The notes under the pieces are model-generated. The model saw nothing but the letters and a program-made list of their open reading frames with translations, was not told the DNA's origin and did not search any database. The position numbers and the translations under genes are program-made. Positions 1 through 4,614 of a stretch of 5,695 nucleotides of DNA are shown here, in pieces. Within the stretch, counting starts at the first letter, position 1, and each line of letters begins with the position of its first letter. Source of the stretch: an uncultured Oscillibacter sp. (GTDB taxonomy: Bacteria > Bacillota > Clostridia > Oscillospirales > Oscillospiraceae); NCBI GenBank assembly GCA_946183715.1, contig CAMHDB010000129.1, positions 1-5,695 of the forward strand, given 5' to 3'.

Positions 1-18
1 ATGGACAAATATACCCAT
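1..18 (-). CDS. Start of a probable IscB-like RNA-guided nuclease (5' end only, runs off the left edge)
   Basis: Only six codons are visible, reading M-G-I-F-V-H on the minus strand. They are preceded by AGGA about 10 nt upstream of the ATG, a usable ribosome site. IscB proteins commonly begin M-x-V/I-F-V followed by an RRXRR region, and their gene starts just after the omega RNA, whose 3' end carries the ribosome site. That is the arrangement seen here. The call therefore rests on the adjoining RNA-like region plus a short compatible N-terminus. Six residues cannot prove a family; a TnpB-like or unrelated protein remains possible. The rest of the gene lies outside the window, so catalytic RuvC and HNH motifs cannot be checked. 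Confidence 0.35.
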
Positions 19-25
19 ATTGAGA

Positions 26-348
26 AAATTCCTGCTTCAACCTGCGTGCTTTCGCGCTGACAAGCCAGACGCTACTCACAAGTTCATGCGCAGTCCACAG
101 GCGTAAATTCCCGACTAGCCATCGGTACATATCCGCGCTCGACTGCGCGGACTTTTCTCGGTAGCTTCTCCTTTCTTAAAATTTTCAGAACTTGTTTTGC
201 CCATGGTTTTCGGGACTTAACCATTGACCAATCATCGCCCACAGGGTTCTACCCCCTCGTTATCCGGACTGTTTCAACCGGCACGGGTCATTCCGAGATT
301 CCGCCCGCTGTAAAGTCAGCGCGAACTAACGCCACGGATTTTTGGCGT
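26..348 (-). ncRNA. HEARO / IscB omega-RNA-like structured RNA (boundaries approximate)
   Basis: No open frame fits here, but the minus strand is rich in pairing. Seen directly: a 7-bp helix (132-138 with 145-151), a 6-bp helix (203-208 with 219-224), GGGT/ACCC around a 3-nt loop near 244-254, CGCTG/CAGCG (306-310 with 317-321) and ACGCC/GGCGT (329-333 with 344-348). Two longer-range complements, 78-85 with 188-195 (8 bp) and 91-96 with 266-271 (6 bp), would cross and form a pseudoknot. The RNA ends in GTTGAAGCAGGA, directly before a plausible IscB start. In HEARO elements a roughly 300-nt RNA precedes iscB and carries a guide at its 5' end; the guide would then lie near or just upstream of 330-366. 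Sequence elements such as GGGCGATGATTGG look HEARO-like to me from memory, without a search. A TnpB-type RNA is the main alternative. Confidence 0.5.
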
Positions 349-414
349 CTTTCCCCTTGCGGTGACAAATGCTCATAAATGCGTATGGTTGACTACATTT
401 TTGGTAACTTAACG

Positions 415-427
415 CCTCCTCCTCCCT
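415..427 (-). promoter_or_regulatory. Orphan purine-rich ribosome-site-like tract
   Basis: The minus strand reads AGGGAGGAGGAGG, an excellent Shine-Dalgarno match, but no gene follows it. The next ATG (396-398) is 16 nt away and is followed at once by TAG. It may be the leader of a host gene interrupted by the element to its left, or a chance purine tract. Confidence 0.3.
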
Positions 428-506
428 GTTTGCATGGATTCCGCTTCTCTCTCCGGGACACGCTGTCGGGCTTTCCGTTCCCGAATCGGGGAGCTTGAAC
501 GTGAGT

Positions 507-535
507 ATCATATTACAAATGCACAATTTTGTCAA
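507..535 (-). promoter_or_regulatory. Sigma-A promoter for the omega-RNA-like region
   Basis: On the minus strand a perfect TTGACA (530-535) is separated by exactly 17 bases from TATGAT (507-512), one mismatch from the consensus. Transcription would start near 500, run through about 150 nt of leader, and then through the structured RNA and the gene at the left edge. Nothing else downstream on that strand needs a promoter. Confidence 0.75.
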
Positions 536-577
536 TCAATTAAAAAAGGGCAAAAGCACATTTATGAACTGTTACAA

Positions 578-596
578 ACAAAATAGCGTATTTTGT
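578..596. promoter_or_regulatory. 19-bp perfect dyad, possible operator
   Basis: ACAAAATAGCGTATTTTGT has 8-bp perfect arms around GCG, inside an AT-rich island about 43 bp upstream of the -35 element of the minus-strand promoter. Its size and AT-rich arms suit a dimeric repressor or activator site. No known regulator box is recognised and no regulator gene is adjacent. Confidence 0.35.
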
Positions 597-621
597 AAAA
601 AAGGTAAATATTTTTTTGCGC

Positions 622-639
622 TCGTGAAAAATGTCACGA
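622..639. promoter_or_regulatory. Dyad TCGTGA-N6-TCACGA, possible operator
   Basis: Perfect 6-bp arms are separated by 6 bases (AAAATG), 25 bp from the 19-bp dyad. The spacing of half-sites fits a dimeric DNA-binding protein. It lies at the edge of the AT-rich island and belongs to no visible gene. Function is unknown. Confidence 0.3.
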
Positions 640-1018
640 TTTCATGGCGTGTCGCCGTCCTTCTGTTTCCGGGCGGAATGCCGCCGCCGGGAGCAAATCA
701 TGAGATTATATAAGGTTCGCGACGTTGTAAATCTCCAGCGTTCGTCTTGCGGGACGCTGTCGTATTTTGTCCTTTCGCTTATGAGTGTCTGTTTTCCGGG
801 TTATCACAAGGGCATTCCGGGCGCGCTGTCCGCGGAACGCCCCGGTTCCGGAAAAATGACTTGTCATAAGCATGTGAAAGGCCGCTTTCCCGGCCCGAAG
901 CTGGCCTTGCGCAAGCCCAAAACAGCCCCGGGAAATCCCCGGCCCGTCCGCGCGTGAAGTCTGGCAGAAAAATCGGAAGAAAAAACGAAAAAAAGTTCAA
1001 GAATTTCAGATTACCCTA
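640..1018. other. GC-rich intergenic stretch without a convincing gene
   Basis: No reading frame here has a ribosome site, plausible codon use or a recognisable product. The longest plus-strand frame (631-957) reads as low-complexity Pro/Gly/Arg-rich sequence. Small dyads are present: CAGCGT/ACGCTG (736-741 with 754-759), the palindrome ATGACTTGTCAT (856-867), a CCGG-rich pair around 820-850, and CCGGG/CCCGG near 928-942. The last 50 bases are A-rich and lead into the promoter of the next gene. It may be untranslated RNA or eroded sequence. Confidence 0.5.
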
Positions 1019-1047
1019 TTGCGTTTTTCATCGTAAGCTATTATAAT
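1019..1047 (+). promoter_or_regulatory. Sigma-A promoter of the DUF6465-type gene
   Basis: TTGCGT (1019-1024) is followed by a 17-base spacer and a perfect TATAAT (1042-1047). The start point would be near 1054, giving a leader of about 45 nt that contains AAGGAGGG (1085-1092) ahead of the ATG at 1100. Confidence 0.8.
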
Positions 1048-1099
1048 ACCCTCATACCGTATACGCGACGAGTCTATTTTTCACAAGGAGGGTATTTTT

Positions 1100-1444
1100 A
1101 TGGCAGACGACATCATCATGGAAGGACAGGAAGTCATGCCGGAGGCGGTTCCCGAAAAGAAACAGCGCAAGCCGCGCCGTAAGATGACGGAGGAAGAGAA
1201 GGCCGAGGCGAAGCGTAAGCGCGAGGAACGCAAGGCCCAGGCCGACAGCATGAAACCCGAGGTTTATGTGCAGTATGAAGGCTCGGAGGCCGTGATTAAC
1301 GACCTCATTGACGCCGCTATCGCCAATTTCCGCAAGGAGAAGAAGCGCGCGAAAATTATCGAGTGCAAGCTGTACGTCAAGCCCGAGGAGCGCGCCGCCT
1401 ACTACGTTATCAACGGTGCCCACGACGGGAAAATCGAATACTGA
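1100..1444 (+). CDS. DUF6465-type small protein
   Basis: A 114-residue soluble protein with no signal peptide or membrane segment. Residues about 14-50 are almost entirely Lys, Arg, Glu and Ala (KKQRKPRRK, then EEEKAEAKRKREERKAQ), likely a long charged helix or disordered basic tail. Residues 51-114 form a compact alpha/beta unit: PEVYVQYEGSEA, a helix around 64-80, then CKLYVKPEERAAYYVI and GKIEY at the end. This core matches my knowledge of the DUF6465 family of clostridial proteins, whose function is unknown. The basic tail could contact nucleic acid, but that is inference. The ATG is set by AAGGAGG with 8-nt spacing and a consensus promoter, so it is strongly expressed by design. It is monocistronic; its transcript appears to continue to the terminator at 1787-1816. 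Confidence 0.85.
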   Translation: MADDIIMEGQEVMPEAVPEKKQRKPRRKMTEEEKAEAKRKREERKAQADSMKPEVYVQYEGSEAVINDLIDAAIANFRKEKKRAKIIECKLYVKPEERAAYYVINGAHDGKIEY

Positions 1445-1461
1445 TTTTCCGTATCGTGAAA

Positions 1462-1529
1462 GAACGGCACGGGGACGCCTGAGAATGTTTCCGCGCGGCG
1501 ACTGTTCCAAATGTTCCGTTGTGCCGTTC
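1462..1529 (+). other. 9-bp inverted repeat just after the DUF6465-type gene
   Basis: GAACGGCAC (1462-1470) and GTGCCGTTC (1521-1529) are perfect complements 50 nt apart. The right arm can alternatively pair with 1576-1588, so the two helices are mutually exclusive. In RNA this would form the first helix of the 3' untranslated region. There is no U-run, so it is not a terminator. Confidence 0.45.
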
Positions 1530-1540
1530 GCGCCCCAGCC

Positions 1541-1777
1541 GTAAGGGGACGCTAACCCCGCAAAATGCGCCGTACCGCGAAGCGGCACGAGCGATAAGGC
1601 TACTCTAACCCGTCAGGACGCCGCGCAAGCCGTTTCCATCGCGGTTGGAATGCGTTATCGGACGGCGAAAAACGCGCCGTCCCCGCCGTCAGGGATTTCG
1701 CGCAAACCATAAGGCAACGCTAATGCCCGAAACGGCGGGGCGCGGGCCTTGCGTAAGCATAAGCAACCGCTAACATA
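1541..1777 (+). repeat. Four copies of a TAAG-N3-ACGCTAA-N3 hairpin motif in a structured 3' region
   Basis: Copies begin at 1542, 1595, 1710 and 1760 (intervals 53, 115 and 50). Each has TAAG, three variable bases, a 7-base block (ACGCTAA, ACTCTAA, ACGCTAA, CCGCTAA) and three more bases. In copies 1 and 3 the variable triplets differ but stay complementary (GGG/CCC and GCA/TGC), giving 4-bp stems with the 7-base block as loop. Copies 2 and 4 do not pair this way. Copy 1 is enclosed by a 12-bp helix with one bulge (1521-1532 with 1576-1588). Copy 3 is enclosed by a perfect 9-bp helix (1681-1689 with 1732-1740). No protein is read through the region: the plus frames contain stops. It lies between the DUF6465-type gene and its terminator, so it is probably part of that transcript. 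The family is not recognised. Confidence 0.55.
1660..1682 (+). other. Stable hairpin inside the structured 3' region
   Basis: GGACGGCG (1660-1667) and CGCCGTCC (1675-1682) form a perfect 8-bp GC-rich stem around AAAAACG. It sits between motif copies 2 and 3 and has no U-tract on either side, so termination is unlikely. It shares two bases with the helix that encloses copy 3. Confidence 0.5.
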
Positions 1778-1786
1778 CAGGCACGG

Positions 1787-1816
1787 GAACCGGGTCACAC
1801 GCCCGGTTCTTTTTTT
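1787..1816 (+). terminator. Intrinsic terminator of the DUF6465-type transcript
   Basis: GAACCGGG and CCCGGTTC form a perfect 8-bp stem around a 7-nt loop, followed by seven T on the plus strand. It overlaps the last codons of the convergent kinase gene, whose C-terminus (KKEPGV) is encoded by the stem and U-tract. On the minus strand there is no T-run after the stem, so it should act only on plus-strand transcription. Confidence 0.85.
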
Positions 1817-3033
1817 CGTTCCGTAAGGCCCCGGCGCGAGAGCGGAAGTATCACAAAAAAGCGGGTGGAAGTCTCGTCGCTCTCCGCGCGGATAATCGCC
1901 TTGTGTTCCTTTGCGATGGCGGCGGCGATACTCAGCCCAAGCCCGAAGCCGGACGATTCCCCGCGCGAGGCGTCGCCGCGGTAGAAGCGCTCAAAGACGT
2001 GGGAGAGCGTTTTCGGCGGAATCGGCGCGCCGGGATTGCTGACGGTCAGTTTCGCGTGGCGCTCGGACTTCTCCAGCGTCAGGGACACCGCGCCGCCGTC
2101 CGCGCCGTACTTGAGGGCGTTGTCGAGAAGGACGGATACCAGCCGCCGTAACTTCTCGGCGTCGCCGCTGACCGTGACCTCCGGCGCGATTTCGTACCGC
2201 AGGGGCTTTCCGGCCTCGAAGGCCACCGGCTCAAACGACAGCGCGCAGTCCAGCGCCGTGTCCGACAGCGATACCTCCTCGCAGACCGCCGACGGGGCCT
2301 CGCTGTCGGCGCGCGCCAATGTCAGCATTTCCTCGACCAGCGTTTTCATACGCCCCGCCTCCGCGCGGATATTCTCCGCCCAGCGTTGCGGGCGTTCCGA
2401 CAGCCCCGACGCGTCCAGCAGTTCCGCGTTCGACAGAATCACCGTCAGCGGCGTTTTCAGCTCGTGCGACGCGTCCGAAAGGAATTGCCGCTGCTGCCTC
2501 CACGCCTTTTCTACCGGGGCCACCGCCCAGCGCGACAGCGCCAGCGACACCCCCAGCAGGGGTATCAGCGCGAGCAGGGCAATCACGAACTGCGACCGCA
2601 CGATTTGCCGGAGCGTCTCCACCTCCATGGACATGTCCACGAACGCGACACGCGTATACCAGCCGTTGTCCTTCCGGAGATAGCGCAGGCCGTAGCCCGA
2701 CAGTTTGCCCTTGTTTTCGGGCTGTTCCATACATGCGTTGACGATGTCCGTCAGGCGTTCGGTGTCCTGTAGCGCGTACAATTCGGAGTAACTTCCGTTG
2801 GTGATGTAATTTTCGCCGTTGAAGATGTTGACCGCGAAGCAGGGCAGGAACACGGGCCGCCCGCCTATTTCGGAAGCGGTTCCGCCCTTCATGGCGCGCC
2901 GCAAAACGTCCTCGCTGATACGCTCCAGATTGTCCCGCGCCGACACCACGGCGGCGCATACCACCACCGCAAACACCACCGTCACCAGCGACATCGAAAG
3001 CGCGACGAATTTCAAGCGCAGTTTCCGAAGCAT
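1795..3033 (-). CDS. Two-component sensor histidine kinase
   Basis: A 412-residue membrane kinase. TM1 is about residues 8-31, an extracytoplasmic sensor about 32-146 (with Cys65 and Cys101, which could pair), and TM2 about 147-167. The H-box is SDASHELKTPLT with phosphoacceptor His190. The N-box is LLDNALKYG (Asn305), G1 is VSNPGAPIP, the F-box is FERFYRG, and G2 is GFGLGLSIA (about 362-370). Only about 15 residues separate TM2 from the dimerisation helix, so a full HAMP domain is absent. The G1 loop has N-P-G in place of the usual D-x-G, a variant also seen in active kinases. The ATG lies 3 nt after the regulator's stop, and its ribosome site (AAAAGGAG) is inside the regulator gene, so the two are co-translated. 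It should sense an envelope signal and phosphorylate that regulator; the ligand cannot be inferred. Confidence 0.93.
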   Translation of the reverse strand: MLRKLRLKFVALSMSLVTVVFAVVVCAAVVSARDNLERISEDVLRRAMKGGTASEIGGRPVFLPCFAVNIFNGENYITNGSYSELYALQDTERLTDIVNACMEQPENKGKLSGYGLRYLRKDNGWYTRVAFVDMSMEVETLRQIVRSQFVIALLALIPLLGVSLALSRWAVAPVEKAWRQQRQFLSDASHELKTPLTVILSNAELLDASGLSERPQRWAENIRAEAGRMKTLVEEMLTLARADSEAPSAVCEEVSLSDTALDCALSFEPVAFEAGKPLRYEIAPEVTVSGDAEKLRRLVSVLLDNALKYGADGGAVSLTLEKSERHAKLTVSNPGAPIPPKTLSHVFERFYRGDASRGESSGFGLGLSIAAAIAKEHKAIIRAESDETSTRFFVILPLSRRGLTERKKEPGV

Positions 3034-3036
3034 GCC

Positions 3037-3708
3037 CTACTCCTTTTCCAGACAGTAGCCTGCCATGCGTATCGTGCGGATACGCACGCCCGAGCGCAAG
3101 TGCGACAGCTTCCGCCGCAGAAAGGAAATGTATACCTCCACGCTGTTTTCGTCGCCGCTCTCGTAGCCCCAGATTTTCAGCAGGATATTTTCTTTCGTCA
3201 GCACCACGTCGCGGTTGAGCATGAAAAGCTCCATGAGGTCGTATTCCTTCTTGCTCAGCCGGAGACTCCGTTCCCCGCAGTGCAGCAGAAAGCCGTTCTT
3301 TTCCAGCCGGAGGTCGCCGTACTCCATGACGCCCGTCTCGCGCAATTCGGGCTGCCGGCGCGTCAGGGCCCGCAGACACGCAAGCAGTTCTTTCGGCTCA
3401 AAGGGCTTTGTCAGGTAGTAGTCGGCGCCGCTGTCGAGGCCCCGCACGCGGTCGGCTACTTCCGAGCGCGCCGTGAGTAACAGTACCGGGAGGCCGCTTT
3501 TCGCCTCCCGAAGACGTTGCAATACGGTGAAGCCGTCCAGTTTCGGGAGCATCACGTCCAAGACGCACACATCGTAAATACCCGACAAGGCCTCGTCAAG
3601 CCCGCTCTCCCCGTCGTGACACACGTCCACGGTATAGCCGTCCATTTCCAGCATATCCCTGAGGGTGGCGGCAAGCCGCGCCTCGTCCTCTACGACCAGC
3701 ACACGCAA
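3037..3708 (-). CDS. OmpR-family response regulator (TTG start)
   Basis: A receiver domain (about residues 1-115) is followed by a winged-helix DNA-binding domain (about 125-223). Counting from the GTG at 3715-3717 used by naive calling, the acidic pair is E10/D11, the phosphoacceptor is D54 (CVLDVMLP), the switch Thr is T82 and the conserved Lys is K104 (LTKPF). The recognition region includes SVEVYISFLRRKL. The true start is probably the TTG at 3706-3708, three codons later. AAGGAGG abuts the GTG with no spacing but lies 8 nt from the TTG, and starting there gives the usual MRVLVVEDE. The product is then 223 residues. It is the second gene of the SDR-regulator-kinase operon and coupled to both neighbours. 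It should activate or repress transcription when phosphorylated by the kinase; targets are not visible. Confidence 0.93.
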   Translation of the reverse strand: MRVLVVEDEARLAATLRDMLEMDGYTVDVCHDGESGLDEALSGIYDVCVLDVMLPKLDGFTVLQRLREAKSGLPVLLLTARSEVADRVRGLDSGADYYLTKPFEPKELLACLRALTRRQPELRETGVMEYGDLRLEKNGFLLHCGERSLRLSKKEYDLMELFMLNRDVVLTKENILLKIWGYESGDENSVEVYISFLRRKLSHLRSGVRIRTIRMAGYCLEKE

Positions 3709-3716
3709 CGGGTACA

Positions 3717-3723
3717 CCTCCTT
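3717..3723 (-). promoter_or_regulatory. Ribosome site of the response regulator, overlapping the SDR stop
   Basis: AAGGAGG on the minus strand shares its two A bases with the TAA stop of the SDR gene (3722-3724). Its 8-nt distance to the TTG at 3706-3708, against zero to the GTG at 3715-3717, decides the regulator's start. The arrangement predicts translational coupling. Confidence 0.8.
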
Positions 3724-4468
3724 ATATAATAAAGCCGCCGTCGGCGGTCAGAACCTGTCCGGTGACGAAGGACGCGCCCTCCGAGCACAGAAACGCGGCG
3801 GCCTGCGCGATATCCTCCGGGGTGCCCAGCCGGCCTAAGGGCGTCCGCTCCGCGAGGTCCCGGAGGGTCTCCGCGCCGAGGACTTGTACCATGTCGGTGT
3901 CGACGACGCCGGGTGCGATGCAGTTGACGCGGATTCCCGACGGCGCGAGCTCCAGCGCTAGGGAACGCGTCAGCGCGATGAGCGCCGCTTTCGTGCAGGC
4001 GTAGGCGGTCTCACAGCTCGCCCCGCGCAGGCCCCAAATGGAGGAGATATTCAGGATACAGCCGCGCTTCTCGTGGAGCATATGCGGCAGTACGGCGCGG
4101 ATACTGTTCCGCGCCCCGCCCAGATTCACCGCGAAGTAGCGCTTCCACAGCTCGTCGGTGATGTCCTGAAACAGGCACTGCCCCGCGACCCCGGCGTTGT
4201 TGACCAGTAACTCTACGGGCCCCAGACGCGTTTCCGCCTCGTGAACCATGTGCGACACGGCGCCCATGTCCGACACGTCCGCGCCGACGGCGATGGCCTC
4301 CCCGCCGCGCGCCCGGATTTCCCGAACCAGACTTTCCCCGGCGTCGCGGCGTTCGTGCCAGTTCACACACACGGGCCAGCCGTCCAGCGCGAGACGCAAC
4401 GCGATTGCGCGTCCGATTCCGCGGGAAGAGCCCGTGACCAGCGCGGCGACACGTTGTCTGACTGCCAT
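3722..4468 (-). CDS. SDR-family reductase, YmfI / FabG-like
   Basis: A 248-residue classical short-chain dehydrogenase/reductase, the usual length. It has the cofactor loop TGSSRGIG (12-19), an Asn-rich second strand end with basic residues (VNWHERR, suggesting NADPH), NNAG (90-93), and the tetrad Asn115, Ser143, Tyr156, Lys160 (YACTK). The C-terminus is TGQVLTADGGF. The block NISSIWGLRGASCETAY and the segment GIRVNCIAPGVVDTDM resemble clostridial YmfI proteins. In Bacillus subtilis YmfI reduces the 5-aminopentanone on elongation factor P, so that role is possible here; a FabG-like or other ketoreductase is the alternative. The ATG at 4466-4468 is chosen because the Rossmann strand starts right after it and GGGGGGA lies just upstream; a longer frame to 4564 would run through the promoter. 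First gene of the operon with the two-component system. Confidence 0.88.
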   Translation of the reverse strand: MAVRQRVAALVTGSSRGIGRAIALRLALDGWPVCVNWHERRDAGESLVREIRARGGEAIAVGADVSDMGAVSHMVHEAETRLGPVELLVNNAGVAGQCLFQDITDELWKRYFAVNLGGARNSIRAVLPHMLHEKRGCILNISSIWGLRGASCETAYACTKAALIALTRSLALELAPSGIRVNCIAPGVVDTDMVQVLGAETLRDLAERTPLGRLGTPEDIAQAAAFLCSEGASFVTGQVLTADGGFII

Positions 4469-4499
4469 ATAAATCCCCCCATGCTCGACAGATTCACGG

Positions 4500-4517
4500 C
4501 GCGGACAACCGTCCGCG
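4500..4517. promoter_or_regulatory. Inverted repeat at the SDR transcription start
   Basis: CGCGGAC (4500-4506) and GTCCGCG (4511-4517) are perfect arms around AACC, starting 5 bp downstream of the -10 element, so the dyad covers the predicted +1. It could be an operator or, in RNA, a hairpin at the very 5' end that stabilises the message. The sequence does not distinguish these. Confidence 0.45.
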
Positions 4518-4522
4518 AGGTT

Positions 4523-4551
4523 ACTATACCCTGTGAAAAAATGCTTGTCAA
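4523..4551 (-). promoter_or_regulatory. Sigma-A promoter of the SDR-regulator-kinase operon
   Basis: On the minus strand TTGACA (4546-4551), a 17-base spacer and TATAGT (4523-4528) give a near-consensus promoter. The start point would be near 4516, leaving a 5' leader of about 48 nt before the SDR ATG. Confidence 0.8.
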
Positions 4552-4566
4552 GACTAAGAATCATTA

Positions 4567-4597
4567 GCCCCCTCCGTCGTCATGTGGCGGAGGGGGC
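4567..4597 (-). terminator. Terminator-like hairpin after the SLH-protein gene
   Basis: GCCCCCTCCG and CGGAGGGGGC form a perfect 10-bp stem around an 11-nt loop, 17 nt past the SLH-protein stop. On the minus strand it is followed by TAATGATTCTTAG, only a poor U-tract, so it may be a weak intrinsic terminator or a 3'-end-stabilising hairpin. It separates the SLH gene from the promoter of the next operon. Confidence 0.55.
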
Positions 4598-4614
4598 GCT
4601 GTTCGGCGGAAGCG

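Noticed and set aside
1..60. Short plus-strand frame starting ATG at base 1 (19 codons)
   Set aside because: No upstream signals are visible, the product is tiny, and the opposite strand explains the region better as RNA plus a gene start.
26..348. Group II intron or RNase P RNA as the identity of the left-edge RNA
   Set aside because: No GUGYG-type intron 5' end or recognisable domain V is seen. Only a short GAGAAAAGUCC stretch resembles RNase P, without the other conserved regions.
326..535. Minus-strand 69-residue frame
   Set aside because: It starts inside the promoter's -35 element and covers the RNA 5' region; the composition is not protein-like and no ribosome site is placed for it.
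631..957. Plus-strand 108-residue frame
   Set aside because: There is no ribosome site, the translation is low-complexity, and there is no family resemblance; it is probably a chance open frame in GC-rich DNA.
1052..1588. Minus-strand 178-residue frame opposite the DUF6465-type gene
   Set aside because: It is a shadow of the plus-strand gene, whose promoter, ribosome site and protein family are clear.
1660..1682. Hairpin as an intrinsic terminator
   Set aside because: The stem is strong, but neither strand has a T-run after it, and a complete terminator lies further on at 1787-1816.
1541..1777. Repeat array as CRISPR
   Set aside because: The units are short, imperfect and unevenly spaced (53, 115, 50), and they form hairpins with variable stems; no uniform repeats or spacers and no cas genes are present.
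2231..3379. Minus-strand 382-residue frame overlapping kinase and regulator
   Set aside because: It is an Arg/Gly/Ala-rich shadow in another frame of two unmistakable genes.
4469..4564. N-terminal extension of the SDR by 32 residues
   Set aside because: It would be encoded by the promoter and +1 dyad, and SDR proteins normally start just before the first Rossmann strand, as at 4468.
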